Origin: JBMNGG01 sp050949705 | GTDB lineage: Bacteria; Bacillota; Thermosediminibacteria; Thermosediminibacterales; Tepidanaerobacteraceae | Assembly: GCA_050949705.1 (NCBI GenBank) | Contig: JBMNGG010000005.1 | Location: 62,001-126,000, forward strand | Reading direction: 5' to 3' | Length of the DNA stretch: 64,000 bases | Program-made: the position numbers and the translations under genes | Shown: positions 9,049 to 18,941 of the stretch, one piece after another | How positions within the stretch are numbered: position 1 is the stretch's first letter | How the letters are laid out: the number at the start of each line of letters is the position of its first letter | The notes under the pieces: model-generated | What the model was told of the DNA's origin: nothing | Database searches by the model: none | Seen by the model: only the letters and a program-made list of their open reading frames with translations

Positions 9049-11408
9049 AATTCCACCACCGTTACACCAATTCCACCTTCATCCATGTTTCCTACGCGAT
9101 ATGCTTTTATATTTGACCTTTCTTGTAACATCTTATGTATTCCTCTACGTAAAACACCGGTACCTTTACCATGGATTAACGTTACACTTGGGATCCCTGC
9201 CATAATCGCATCATCAAGGTAGCGTTCTGTCTTCATAAGTGCTTCATCCAAAGTAAGACCTCTTAAATCAATCTGAGAAGATACGCTTTTTGCTTTGCTC
9301 ATAGCGATGGAAGAATATCTGGATTTTTCACTCTCAAACTCTTGTTCGTCAATAGCTACAAGGCTTGCTGAAGGAACATTAATTTTCATAATACCCACTT
9401 GTACCTGTGCTATTTTTGAAGTTTGATCTAAGGAAATGATGTATCCTTCTTGATTTAATCCTGATATTTTTACTTTTTGACCTGGTTTAAGGGGACCTTG
9501 GTGTTTTTGTTTCGTATTGATAACAAGTGCTTCCTTAGAATCCTGTAATTCCTCATCAGTTTTTCTAAGCCAAGCCCGTGCACTTTCAATAGCTTTATCT
9601 CTTATACTAATTTGAGATTCAGCATCAACATCCTTTAAACCTTCAATTATTTGTGATGCTTCCCTTTCAACTTTAGCCAATAAAAAACGCGCTTTCTCTT
9701 TAGCTTTATTCAAAATTCTTTCCTGTTGTTTACGCACTTTTGCCCGTTCTTCTTCTAGTTGTTCTATTTTTTTAAGATAGTCTTTTTTTAATGTTGATAA
9801 TTGTTCTCTGTCTTCTTCTGCTTTGCTTTTCTGCTGTTCAATATCAGTTAGAAGATCTTCCATTTTTAAGTTTTCTTCATCCATTAAACTTTTACCTAAA
9901 TCAACAACTTCCTGTTTAAGACCAAGCCTTTTTGCTATTTCAAAAGCACTACTCTTTCCAGGTATGCCTATTGTTAGTTTATATGTTGGTCTTAGGGTTT
10001 TTATATCAAATTCCATGCTGGCATTTTCTATGCCCTTTTTTGAAAAAGCAAAAGTCTTAAGTTCACTATAGTGTGTTGTAGCCAGAACTTTACTGTTCTT
10101 TTCATAAAGATAGTTTAAAATAGCCATAGCTAAAGCTGCACCTTCAGTTGGATCTGTGCCGGCTCCAAGTTCATCAAGAATTATTAAGCTGTTTCCATTA
10201 GCCAAGTCTATTATTTCTTTTATGTTTTGCATGTGAGATGAAAAAGTGCTAAGACTTTGTTCTATACTCTGCTCATCACCTATATCAGCAAAGACTTCTT
10301 CAAAGATTGAAACTTCAGTGCCCTCTCGTGCAGGTAAATGTAACCCCGATTGTGCCATAAGTATAAAAAGGCCTACAGTTTTTAATGAAACGGTTTTACC
10401 GCCAGTGTTAGGCCCAGTTATCACTAAGATATTGAATTCATCTCCTAAAAAAATATCTAATGGAACTACTTCTCCCTTTAAAAGGGGGTGTCTGCCTTGT
10501 ATTATATTGATATAACCTCTGTTATTAAAAGCTGGCTCAACACCGTTTATATCAATACTATAACTTGCTTTAGCCATAATAAAATCTAACCTGGCCAAAG
10601 AAAATAATGTATCTTGAATAAAATCATGGTTTTCTTTTATTTTTTGTGAAAAGTCCCATAGTATTTTTTCGATTTCTCTCTTTTCTTCTATTTCCAATTG
10701 ACGAAGCTCGTTATTCATTTGCATAACAGCTATGGGTTCAATATAAAGAGTAGAACCGCTCGCAGATTGATCATGGACAACACCTTGAATACTGCCTCTA
10801 AACTCTTGCTTTACCGGAACAACATAACGTTCTTGACGGACAGTGACTATTGGTTCTTGTAAGGCTTTTTGATAATTAGGTGATGTAATAATATCATTTA
10901 ACTTATTTCTTATTCTTTCTGCCAAGGACTTTTTTTGTCTTCTAATCGAGTGTAATTTTGGACTTGCATTATCTGCTATTTCATCCTCACTAACTATAGC
11001 CTTTTCAATTTTTTCTTCCAAAGATTTAAATGAGTTTAAATTATTAATTAGTTGGTTTAAAACTTGCCCGTCTTCAAACTTCTTTTCAGCCCACATAGTT
11101 TTAGTTAGACGAGAAGCCCTCATAACAGATGCCATATCCAATAGTTCTGCCGGCGAAAGCATTGACCCAACTTTTGCCAAACGGAGACCATTTCTTATAT
11201 CTTTTATTCCCCCTAGAGGTAGTTTGATTCCTGCCTTTAGCAGAGCAGTTCCCTCGCTGGTTTCCCTTTGAAGTGTTTTAACAAGGTCCTCATCAGTAGA
11301 AGGGCTCATGCTGGCTATTTTTTCTCTAGCCAATAGGGAAACAGCATATTCCATTAACTTGTTTTTTATTTTATCGTATTCTAAAACGCTTTCTGCTTTT
11401 TTGTTCAT
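9045..11408 (-). CDS. mutS2: MutS2 endonuclease/ATPase
   Basis: The 787-residue protein has the MutS core and clamp region, a Walker A GPNTGGKT (332-339), a DELGAGTDP signature/Walker B, a long Lys/Glu-rich coiled coil (about 510-600) and a C-terminal Smr domain with DLRGLTLDEA and LIHGKGTGVLRRGI. MutS2 proteins lack the mismatch-recognition domain. They are known to act on branched DNA or on stalled, collided ribosomes in Firmicutes. The gene sits 50 bp downstream of polX and overlaps the DUF523 gene by 4 bp. The length is normal and all motifs are intact. Confidence 0.97.
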   Translation of the reverse strand: MNKKAESVLEYDKIKNKLMEYAVSLLAREKIASMSPSTDEDLVKTLQRETSEGTALLKAGIKLPLGGIKDIRNGLRLAKVGSMLSPAELLDMASVMRASRLTKTMWAEKKFEDGQVLNQLINNLNSFKSLEEKIEKAIVSEDEIADNASPKLHSIRRQKKSLAERIRNKLNDIITSPNYQKALQEPIVTVRQERYVVPVKQEFRGSIQGVVHDQSASGSTLYIEPIAVMQMNNELRQLEIEEKREIEKILWDFSQKIKENHDFIQDTLFSLARLDFIMAKASYSIDINGVEPAFNNRGYINIIQGRHPLLKGEVVPLDIFLGDEFNILVITGPNTGGKTVSLKTVGLFILMAQSGLHLPAREGTEVSIFEEVFADIGDEQSIEQSLSTFSSHMQNIKEIIDLANGNSLIILDELGAGTDPTEGAALAMAILNYLYEKNSKVLATTHYSELKTFAFSKKGIENASMEFDIKTLRPTYKLTIGIPGKSSAFEIAKRLGLKQEVVDLGKSLMDEENLKMEDLLTDIEQQKSKAEEDREQLSTLKKDYLKKIEQLEEERAKVRKQQERILNKAKEKARFLLAKVEREASQIIEGLKDVDAESQISIRDKAIESARAWLRKTDEELQDSKEALVINTKQKHQGPLKPGQKVKISGLNQEGYIISLDQTSKIAQVQVGIMKINVPSASLVAIDEQEFESEKSRYSSIAMSKAKSVSSQIDLRGLTLDEALMKTERYLDDAIMAGIPSVTLIHGKGTGVLRRGIHKMLQERSNIKAYRVGNMDEGGIGVTVVEL

Positions 11409-11458
11409 TATATCACCTTATAAAAGATAATGAGCGAGCTCTATTTAAAGCCCAACAT

Positions 11459-13183
11459 TTATAGTTTCTTTCGGTTTAATAGTTCAATAAGCTTTGTTAA
11501 TGGTAATGTATTTATTATATCTGATTTTTCCAACCATCCCCGTCGGGCTACCCATACTCCATACTTTATTTCCTCTAATGTCTCTTTATCATGAGAATCT
11601 GTATTTATAGCAATGCTAATACCCTGTTCTTTAGCCTGTTTTACCATAATGTCATTTAAATCTAATCGATCTGGTGAAGAATTTATTTCGAGTACTGTTC
11701 CTGTTGCAGCTGCAGCTCCAAAAACCATATCCATGTCTACATCATAAGGGTCTCGCCTACCCAACAGTCTACCCGTGGGATGTGCTATTATATTTACATA
11801 AGGGTTTTTACATGCATTGATGATTCGTTGAGTAATAGTATGCCGATCTTGTTTAAAGCCACTATGAATCGAAGCAATAACTACATCCAATTCTTTTAAT
11901 ATTTCATCTTCAAAATCTAACCGACCATCCCCTAATATATCTACCTCTATGCCTGTTAAAATGTGCAAACCTTCTATGCTTTCATTTAACTTTCTTATGA
12001 GATGGATCTGCTCTTTTAATTGTCTTTCATCAAGACCTCCGGCTATTTTTAAAGACTTTGAGTGGTCAGTTATAGCAATATATTCATAACCAAGTTCTTT
12101 TGCCTTTTTAGCTATAGCTTCAATAGAACTTACACCATCACTAAAATTACTATGAATATGCAAATCTCCTCGTATATCTTTAAGCTCAACTACATTAGGA
12201 AGAACACCTTCCATAGCAGCTTCAATCTCTCCCCGGTCTTGCCTTAGTTCTGGGATAATATAGGGGATGCCCAGTTTACTATAAAAATCTTCTTCACTTT
12301 TAGGGTAATAAATTTCTTCGCTGTCTTTTTTAAGAATACCATATTCATTTAACTTGTAATCCATTTTTAAAGCTAAGCTTCGAAGTTTTGTATTATGTTC
12401 TTTACTCCCAGTGAAATGTTGTAGAGTCGAATAGAAAGATTCGGGTTTCACAACTCTTAAATCCAATTGAATACCCATATTAAGAAGTACACTTACTTTC
12501 GTTAAGCCTTTAGCAAGAACTTGGGCAATTGGTGGAAATCTTAAAAAATCTTCAATTATTATCTCCGGTTCGTTTGTAGCTATAACTATAACTATATCTT
12601 TGACCATCTCTTTTTTTCGGCGAAGACTACCCGCAATTTTAATATCTATGACTTCTGTCATGCTAGATAACAGAGATACTACTCGCTCGGCAATAGGTAA
12701 CGCTGAAGCTAAAAGGACTTTCCCTGTATTGCCTTGAAGGGTTTTAATACCTTTTAATATCGCCTGTTCTGTCTTAACACCTATACCAGGCAGCTTGCTT
12801 AGCTTTCGAGATCGAGCCGCCTTCTTTAACTCTTCAATTGATGAAATGCCAAGATGGTCATAAATAAGCTTTATTTTTCTAGGTCCTAAACCGGGAACCT
12901 TTAACATCTCTACAAGGCCACGGGGAACTTCATTTTTTAATTCTTGATAATAGCCACTTGTGCCAGTATTTAGTATTTCATAAATTTTCTCCGATAAAGC
13001 CTTGCCTATCCCCTGAATTTCACTTAACCTAGATTGTTTTGCTAAATCCTCTATCTCCATTGTTAAATTTTCTATGGTATAAGCAGCTCTACGATAGGCC
13101 CTTATTTTAAAAAAGTTCTCGCCTTTGATTTCTAGCATGTCGGCTATATCATAAAAGATAAATGCTACTTCAAAATTTCTCAT
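11459..13183 (-). CDS. polX: DNA polymerase X family protein with PHP domain
   Basis: The protein is about 574 residues. It has an N-terminal helix-hairpin-helix region (IQGIGKALSEKIYEI, VPGLGPRKIKLIYDHL), a polymerase beta-like nucleotidyltransferase part (IAGSLRRKKEMVKDI, where GS and later acidic residues fit the palm) and a C-terminal PHP phosphoesterase domain opening with DLHIHSNFSDG near residue 340 and containing EVDIL and NTDSHD. This is the bacterial PolX layout used in gap-filling repair. I chose the ATG at 13183 because the upstream TTG at 13195 abuts the GAGGG ribosome binding site. It is cotranscribed with zapA upstream and mutS2 downstream. Confidence 0.95.
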   Translation of the reverse strand: MRNFEVAFIFYDIADMLEIKGENFFKIRAYRRAAYTIENLTMEIEDLAKQSRLSEIQGIGKALSEKIYEILNTGTSGYYQELKNEVPRGLVEMLKVPGLGPRKIKLIYDHLGISSIEELKKAARSRKLSKLPGIGVKTEQAILKGIKTLQGNTGKVLLASALPIAERVVSLLSSMTEVIDIKIAGSLRRKKEMVKDIVIVIATNEPEIIIEDFLRFPPIAQVLAKGLTKVSVLLNMGIQLDLRVVKPESFYSTLQHFTGSKEHNTKLRSLALKMDYKLNEYGILKKDSEEIYYPKSEEDFYSKLGIPYIIPELRQDRGEIEAAMEGVLPNVVELKDIRGDLHIHSNFSDGVSSIEAIAKKAKELGYEYIAITDHSKSLKIAGGLDERQLKEQIHLIRKLNESIEGLHILTGIEVDILGDGRLDFEDEILKELDVVIASIHSGFKQDRHTITQRIINACKNPYVNIIAHPTGRLLGRRDPYDVDMDMVFGAAAATGTVLEINSSPDRLDLNDIMVKQAKEQGISIAINTDSHDKETLEEIKYGVWVARRGWLEKSDIINTLPLTKLIELLNRKKL

Positions 13184-13200
13184 AAATTTTTTCAACCCTC

Positions 13201-13461
13201 TTATTTTTCGTCAAATGCGCTTAAAAATTCCTCATATTCTTTTTTTAAACGGAATAACTCATCGGTGATGTTAAGGGCTGCCAGCACCGCCAACTTTGTT
13301 CTGCTTAACTCAGAGTGATTTCGTGATAGGTCAGACATTTTCTTGTCTAGATAGCGGGCTACCTGTTGAATGTGTTCAATAGGCACTGACCCCTTTATAT
13401 AATAATCTTCACCATTTATACTGACCTTAACCCTATTAATAGAATTTGCTTTATTAGGCAT
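13201..13461 (-). CDS. zapA: Cell division protein ZapA
   Basis: The protein is about 86 residues, with the ZapA opening RVKVSINGEDYYIKG and a C-terminal helical region ending in KKEYEEFLSAF that should form the dimer coiled coil. ZapA binds FtsZ filaments and promotes Z-ring bundling. The favoured start is ATG at 13461, placed after GAGGGTGA. An upstream in-frame ATG at 13479 is also possible because AGGAAC precedes it. The gap to polX is about 17 bp from the chosen polX start. Gene order zapA-polX-mutS2 is common in Firmicutes. Confidence 0.88.
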   Translation of the reverse strand: MPNKANSINRVKVSINGEDYYIKGSVPIEHIQQVARYLDKKMSDLSRNHSELSRTKLAVLAALNITDELFRLKKEYEEFLSAFDEK

Positions 13462-13501
13462 CTTAATCACCCTCAGCATTTATTGTTCCTGTAATATTGA
13501 A

Positions 13502-13519
13502 GAGCGGCCAAAGCCGCTC
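13502..13519 (-). terminator. Stem-loop after pheT
   Basis: GAGCGGC-caaa-GCCGCTC forms a perfect 7-bp stem about 55 bp beyond the pheT stop. The following minus-strand sequence is only moderately T-rich, so termination may be weak and allow read-through into zapA. Confidence 0.5.
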
Positions 13520-13572
13520 CCTTATTACCAGGAACTTACTATTTATTATTCTTCAAATACCGACAAAATCCT

Positions 13573-15969
13573 TTATTCTCTCAAAGATGCATCGTATTTT
13601 TTACTAAGTTCATCTTTTATTCTTTCAATTATTTCGTTTACTTCAACATCTGTTAAGGTTCTATTTTGAGCTCTAAAAGTGAGGGAAAAAGCCATACTCT
13701 TATAGCCTTTAGCTATTTGTCCACCTTTATATATATCAAAAAGTTCTAGATCTTCCAGTAGATTTCCCCCAATTTGTTTCATAGTATCCAACACTTCTCC
13801 GGCGGGAACCTTTTCCTTTACAACTATAGCCAAATCTCTGCTTGATACAGGGAACTTAGGTAGGGGCTTAAAGTTAATTAGATTAGAAGTGTTAGATAGT
13901 AAAAGATCTAAGTCCAATTCTGCTATATATACCTTTTTATTTATCTCATATTTTTCTAAGATATCAGGATGTATTTCTCCAGCAAAACCGATTACATTAT
14001 TACCTATCATTACTTTAGCACAACGGCTGGTGTGAAAAGCAAAGTGTTCATCTTGAATAAATTTATAATTTGTAACTCTTAATTTTTTAAATATGGTCTC
14101 AATCGTTCTCTTTAGAACGTAAAAGTCCATAGATTCACCACAAATCCCAATAGCGATTCTTTTATTTTCATAAGGCAATTCTTTAAGAGGCAGCTCTTTT
14201 GGCAAATAAACATTGCCAGCTTCATATACTTTTAGCTCTCCCACTTTATGATTTAAATTAAAAGATATTGTATCAAGCATATTGGGTAAGAGAGTAGTTC
14301 GCATGATACTATAGTCTTCTCCCAAGGGATTCATGAGCGTAATAACCTGCCTTAAAGAACTGTTATCAGGTGTGTTAATCTTATCGAATACTTTAGGACT
14401 TACAAATGAGTAAGTATATATTTCAGAATAACCGTTATATGTTAATACATCTCTTATATCATCAATATTTTTTTGGAAGTCATTCAGCTTTCCATGAGTT
14501 ACATTACCTTTAGGCAGTGTAATGGGTAATTTATCATAACCGTATATCCTAGCTATTTCTTCTATAATATCTGCCTCTTCTGTCATATCAGCCCTAAAAG
14601 TGGGAATAATAGCTTGTATACCTTCATTTGCATCTTCAACTGGGATTTCTAAATGATGTAATATCTCTATCATTGCCTCGGTATCGATATTTGTGCCTAA
14701 GACTCTATTTATATTGTCTGGCTTAAAAGATATTTTTCTGGGTACGGGCTTACCGGGATATACGTCAATATATCCTTTCAATACCTTACCAGCCCCAAGT
14801 TGTTCAATTAGTTCACAAGCTCTATCAGCTGCTTTTAGGCAAAGGTTTGGATCAATACCCTTTTCATATCTCATGGAAGATTCAGATCTAAGGCCTAACT
14901 TTCTCGATGTTCTCCTTATGTTGGGACCAAAGAAGTTAGCAGATTCCAAGAGTATACGTTTTGTTGAAGAGCTGATTTCAGAATAAGCTCCTCCCATCAC
15001 ACCTGCTATAGCTACAGGTTTTTTCATATCAGCAATTACCAACATATCTTCAGTGATATCCCTTACAGTGTCATCCAGTGTCTCTATTTTCTCAGAGTTC
15101 TTACCCCTACGCACAATAATCGAATGTCCCTCAAGCTTATCATAATCAAAAGCATGCAAAGGCTGTCCCATCTCTAACATTACATAGTTTGTAATGTCTA
15201 CAATATTATTAATAGAACGAACACCGGCACTTTGAAGCCGACGCTGCATCCATAATGGTGAGGGTTCAATTACAACATCCTCAATTAGCCTAGCAACATA
15301 TCGACGGCATAAATCTTCGTCTTCTATAGTTATGCTTGCTTTATCCTTGGCTAAGCTTTGTCCTTCTTCTTTAACATTGATCTTAGGTACATTTAAACTC
15401 GTCCTAAAAGTTGCAGCGATTTCTCTGGCCATACCTATAATGCTTAAGCAATCAGAACGATTTGGTGTAATTTCAAAATCTATTACAGTATCGTCAAGGG
15501 CTAAGTAATCTTTTACATCAATACCTAATTCAACATCTTTGGGCAGTATCATTATTCCATTTTTCATTTCTTCAGGCAAACCATGATCATCAAAACCTAA
15601 TTCTTCGGCAGAGCATAACATCCCTGCTGATTCCACCCCGCGAAGCTTAGAAGCACGGATTTTTTTCCCTCCGGCAATCGTGGAACCATGTATAGCCACA
15701 GGGACTTTGTCCCCTTCTTTTATATTAGTAGCTCCAGTTACGATCTGAAGCCTCTCACTTCCCGTGTTCACATATGCAATTACTAATTTATCAGCATCGG
15801 GATGTTCTTTTATTTCTTCTATTTCACCAACAATAACTTTTTTAATATCTTTTCCCAAAAAATCAATACCTTCAACATTTGAACCTGACATTGTTAACCT
15901 TTCAGCAAGTTCATTTGTGTCACAATCAAAATCAACAAATTCTTTCACCCAACTAATTGGCACCAACAT
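13573..15969 (-). CDS. pheT: Phenylalanyl-tRNA synthetase beta subunit
   Basis: The 798-residue beta chain of the alpha2-beta2 enzyme has an N-terminal tRNA-binding EMAP-like domain (about 40-150, with HPDADKLVIAYV). B3/B4 and B5 domains follow (editing region, ITPNRSDCLSI; B5 with FKPDNINRVLG). The C-terminal ferredoxin-fold anticodon-binding domain starts near 705 (PKFPVSSRDLAIVV). It edits Tyr-tRNA-Phe and binds the tRNA anticodon. The ATG follows GAGGAGGG, 15 bp after pheS. Expression should follow the pheS T-box. Full length, no anomalies. Confidence 0.98.
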   Translation of the reverse strand: MLVPISWVKEFVDFDCDTNELAERLTMSGSNVEGIDFLGKDIKKVIVGEIEEIKEHPDADKLVIAYVNTGSERLQIVTGATNIKEGDKVPVAIHGSTIAGGKKIRASKLRGVESAGMLCSAEELGFDDHGLPEEMKNGIMILPKDVELGIDVKDYLALDDTVIDFEITPNRSDCLSIIGMAREIAATFRTSLNVPKINVKEEGQSLAKDKASITIEDEDLCRRYVARLIEDVVIEPSPLWMQRRLQSAGVRSINNIVDITNYVMLEMGQPLHAFDYDKLEGHSIIVRRGKNSEKIETLDDTVRDITEDMLVIADMKKPVAIAGVMGGAYSEISSSTKRILLESANFFGPNIRRTSRKLGLRSESSMRYEKGIDPNLCLKAADRACELIEQLGAGKVLKGYIDVYPGKPVPRKISFKPDNINRVLGTNIDTEAMIEILHHLEIPVEDANEGIQAIIPTFRADMTEEADIIEEIARIYGYDKLPITLPKGNVTHGKLNDFQKNIDDIRDVLTYNGYSEIYTYSFVSPKVFDKINTPDNSSLRQVITLMNPLGEDYSIMRTTLLPNMLDTISFNLNHKVGELKVYEAGNVYLPKELPLKELPYENKRIAIGICGESMDFYVLKRTIETIFKKLRVTNYKFIQDEHFAFHTSRCAKVMIGNNVIGFAGEIHPDILEKYEINKKVYIAELDLDLLLSNTSNLINFKPLPKFPVSSRDLAIVVKEKVPAGEVLDTMKQIGGNLLEDLELFDIYKGGQIAKGYKSMAFSLTFRAQNRTLTDVEVNEIIERIKDELSKKYDASLRE

Positions 15970-15984
15970 GGATTATACCCTCCT

Positions 15985-17001
15985 CTAAAACTGCTTTAAA
16001 AATCTCAGATCATTTTCATAAAAAAGTCTTAAATCATTTATTCCGTATTTTAGCATTGCTATTCTCTCAACACCCATTCCAAAAGCAAAGCCATTTATTT
16101 TTTCCGGATCGAGACCAACATTTCTTAAAACATTTGGATGAACCATACCACAACCTAATATTTCCAACCAACCAGTATATGAACATATACGACAACCTTT
16201 ACCTTGACAGGCTATACAAGATATATCAACTTCAGCACTGGGTTCTGTGAAAGGGAAAAAGTGCGGTCTGAACCGAGCCTTTCGATCACTACCAAACATC
16301 TCCTTAATAAAGGCAACTAAAGTCCCCTTAAGATCCCCCATAGTGAATCCTTCACCTATGGCAAGACCTTCCACCTGATGAAATATTGGTGAATGAGTAG
16401 CATCTACGGCATCTGACCGAAAAACTCTACCAGGTGCTATTATTTTTAGTGGCGGCTTTTGTTCTTCCATAGTTCTTACCTGTACCGGCGATGTTTGTGT
16501 CCTAAGAAGTATTTCTTCAGTTATATAAAATGTATCTTGAACATCTCTTGCCGGATGATCTTTGGGTGTGTTTAGTGCTTCAAAATTATAATAATCTGAT
16601 TCAACTTCCGGCCCTTCCATTACCTGATAGCCAAGACCAGTGAAAATCTCCCTTATCTCATCCATTACCAATGTAAGAGGATGCCTATTACCTAATGATA
16701 TCTTCGATGGAATGGTTACATCAATATACTCTTCGGCCATTCTTTTCTCTTTTAACTGCTTCTTTAAAATTTGTGTTTTTTCTGTGAACTTCTGTTCCAA
16801 ATCTGCCTTTATCTCATTAGCAAGCTTACCTATAACCGGTCTATCCTCTGGGGTCAACTTAGCCATACCTCTGAGTATATTTGTAAGTTCACCTTTTTTC
16901 CCGAGGACTTTTACTTTTAAATCATTTAATTGTTCTATGGTATCAGATTTGGATAAAACTTCTACTGTTTTATCTTTTAATTTCATTAATTCTTCTTTCA
17001 A
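15985..17001 (-). CDS. pheS: Phenylalanyl-tRNA synthetase alpha subunit
   Basis: The 338-residue protein carries an N-terminal coiled coil (about 1-85) and the class II catalytic core. The motif region FHQVEGLAIGEGFTMGDLKG is followed by the FRPHFFPFTEPSAEVD block and by GFAFGMGVERIAMLKYGI as motif 3. It forms the active site that charges tRNA-Phe. The start is TTG at 17001, eight bases after AGGAGG; the internal ATG at codon 6 is poorly spaced. A Phe-specific T-box lies directly upstream. Confidence 0.98.
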   Translation of the reverse strand: MKEELMKLKDKTVEVLSKSDTIEQLNDLKVKVLGKKGELTNILRGMAKLTPEDRPVIGKLANEIKADLEQKFTEKTQILKKQLKEKRMAEEYIDVTIPSKISLGNRHPLTLVMDEIREIFTGLGYQVMEGPEVESDYYNFEALNTPKDHPARDVQDTFYITEEILLRTQTSPVQVRTMEEQKPPLKIIAPGRVFRSDAVDATHSPIFHQVEGLAIGEGFTMGDLKGTLVAFIKEMFGSDRKARFRPHFFPFTEPSAEVDISCIACQGKGCRICSYTGWLEILGCGMVHPNVLRNVGLDPEKINGFAFGMGVERIAMLKYGINDLRLFYENDLRFLKQF

Positions 17002-17028
17002 TTTGATAACCTCCTATACAAAATAAAA

Positions 17029-17290
17029 AAAGCTTTCGTCCCCTAGGGACGAAAGCTTCCTTCCGTGGTACCACCCTTTTTTAGTTTGAAATACAAACTC
17101 TCATATTCTGTAACGGAAAAATCCGTGGAGACCTACTACGTTTCAGCCCCCCGACTCAAGAGTGAACTTCGGCAGCATCACCTTAAGAGGGCTTCCAGTC
17201 TATGACCCTCTTTCCCTGAAAAGTTACTCTGCTTACTCTCTCCTTCATAGTCTTTAGCAGTTAAGAAGTAATTCTTTATAAATAAGATAA
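17029..17290 (-). promoter_or_regulatory. T-box riboswitch controlling pheS-pheT (Phe specifier)
   Basis: On the minus strand the T-box reads GGGTGGTACCACGG (17063-17076). It is followed by a terminator with arms AAGCTTTCGTCCC and GGGACGAAAGCTT (17030-17058). In the stem-I region the specifier loop reads GAAG-TTC-ACTCTTGAG, so the specifier is TTC, phenylalanine, matching pheS. Confidence 0.95.
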
Positions 17291-17379
17291 GCCGTTATAG
17301 ATCCGGTAACCTCAAAAATGTTCCAAAAAAAGTCGGCGGTCAGCATTAGACCACGCCCTTTCCGATAAGGTGTAAAAGT

Positions 17380-17408
17380 ATTATAGCATAGCGCAGAACT
17401 ATTTTCAA
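17380..17408 (-). promoter_or_regulatory. Sigma-A promoter of pheS leader
   Basis: TTGAAA (17403-17408), a 17-bp spacer and TATAAT (17380-17385) on the minus strand. The leader before pheS would be about 370 nt. Confidence 0.75.
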
Positions 17409-17428
17409 GCAAAAGGGCTTAGCCAAAG

Positions 17429-18226
17429 CTAGGTTTCGGCTCTTTGTCTTACCGCTTCAAAAGCAATAATACCATGTGCTATAGCCACATTTAAGGACTC
17501 AGCGTTACCAGGCATGGTTATTTTAACCAATTCATCAGAAATCCGGGCCACATCTTCTGTAACACCCTCATCTTCAGAACCCATGACAACAACAGTGCTG
17601 TTCTTATAATTGACATCGTAATAGTGCTTTTTTGCCAAGAGGTGTGTTGTAACAATTCGCCCGCCATTTTCTTTAAGTTTGACAAGTGTATTGACTAGAT
17701 TATCAGTATACACTATGGGTATATGAAATAAAGAACCCATAGCTGATCTAACAACTTTGGGATTATAAATATCCACACACCCTTTTCCAACAAGTACTGA
17801 ATTAGCTCCTGCAGCATCTGCTGTCCTTATTATAGTCCCCATATTCCCAGGATCTTGAATTCGGTCTAGAGCAAAAATCAAGTAGTTATCCACTAATGTA
17901 TGTTCAATTCTTGTATCTTGAAAAGCAATGACGGCTAATATACCTTGTGGTGTAACTGTATCAGATATTTCAATAAATTCTTTATCGGAAACTCTATAAA
18001 AACTAATATCTGAAGCTTTCTCTCTTTGTTTCCTAATAAAAGCTGAATTCTGTTTTATAAAGTCTTCAGAGACTACTATAAATTTAACTTCATGACGGGA
18101 ATTTAGGGCCTCTGATACGTTTTTTAAACCCTCTACAAGGAAGCTTCGATTCTTTAATCTCGCGTTTTTTAATCTTCCTATACTCTTAACTAACTTATTT
18201 TTTGTTTTAGGGAGGTCGTATATCAT
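17429..18226 (-). CDS. SpoU/TrmH-family RNA 2'-O-methyltransferase
   Basis: The protein is about 265 residues. It has a short N-terminal substrate-binding domain (GRLKNARLKNRSFLVEG) and a SPOUT methyltransferase domain with motif 1 ALDRIQDPGNMGTIIRTADA (about 125-145), motif 2 VVMGSEDEGV (about 215) and motif 3 ITMPGNAESLNVAIA (about 235). These knots bind S-adenosylmethionine and methylate a ribose in rRNA or tRNA; the exact target is not inferable. The favoured start is ATG at 18226; an in-frame GTG at 18238 is possible. It precedes pheS-pheT on the same strand, a common arrangement, but those genes have their own promoter. Confidence 0.92.
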   Translation of the reverse strand: MIYDLPKTKNKLVKSIGRLKNARLKNRSFLVEGLKNVSEALNSRHEVKFIVVSEDFIKQNSAFIRKQREKASDISFYRVSDKEFIEISDTVTPQGILAVIAFQDTRIEHTLVDNYLIFALDRIQDPGNMGTIIRTADAAGANSVLVGKGCVDIYNPKVVRSAMGSLFHIPIVYTDNLVNTLVKLKENGGRIVTTHLLAKKHYYDVNYKNSTVVVMGSEDEGVTEDVARISDELVKITMPGNAESLNVAIAHGIIAFEAVRQRAET

Positions 18227-18275
18227 AATATTAATCACCCAGTCATAAGAGACTCATTGAATATCTATAAAGCTA

Positions 18276-18926
18276 TTATAGAATTTTTTCCAACTTTTCT
18301 ATATCCTGTTTTTGTCCAACTACTACAAGAATATCATTTTCTAAAATCATATCATCGGCATGAGGTGATATCATTACTTCATTATTACGTTTTATTGCCA
18401 TGACATTTAAGCCATATTTAGTTCTCATATTAAGCTGCCGAAGAGTCTTATTAATCCACTCAGGTATAGCATTTACCTCAACAATCGAAAAATCTGGTGA
18501 AAGCTCTATATAATCCAAAATATTTGAAGAAACCAGATTATGTGCTACCCTTATTCCCATATCCCTTTCTGGAAAGATTACTCTATCAGCCCCTATTTTA
18601 TATAATACTTTTCCATGTAGTTCATTCTGCGCTTTTCCCACAACATATTTTATACCCATTTCTTTTAATATTAAGGTTACTAAAATACTTGCTTGTATAT
18701 CATCACCTATACTAACTATTGCTACATCAAAATTCCTAACACCTAATGCCTTTAAAGTATTCTCATCTGTAGCATCTGCTTGTACTGAATGTGTTATGCT
18801 GCTAGCTATATTCTGAACGATCTCTTCATTATTATCAATCCCCAATACATCATAACCTAAATTATATAGTGTTTTGGCTATGCTTGATCCAAAACGTCCT
18901 AAGCCTATCACTATGAACTGTTTCAA
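18276..18926 (-). CDS. ktrA: KtrA/TrkA-type potassium uptake regulatory subunit
   Basis: The 216-residue cytosolic RCK protein has an N-terminal Rossmann domain starting IGLGRFGSSIAKTLYNLGYD with the acidic residue of the nucleotide pocket in LGIDNNEE. A C-terminal RCK_C domain follows (about 140-216, IVEVNAIPEW through VVVGQKQDIEKL). Such octameric rings bind ATP/ADP or cyclic-di-AMP and gate a KtrB/TrkH channel. It lies 15 bp downstream of ktrB in the same operon. The length is that of KtrA/KtrC, not of the double-length TrkA. Confidence 0.93.
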   Translation of the reverse strand: MKQFIVIGLGRFGSSIAKTLYNLGYDVLGIDNNEEIVQNIASSITHSVQADATDENTLKALGVRNFDVAIVSIGDDIQASILVTLILKEMGIKYVVGKAQNELHGKVLYKIGADRVIFPERDMGIRVAHNLVSSNILDYIELSPDFSIVEVNAIPEWINKTLRQLNMRTKYGLNVMAIKRNNEVMISPHADDMILENDILVVVGQKQDIEKLEKIL

Positions 18927-18941
18927 CTAACCGCCTCCATC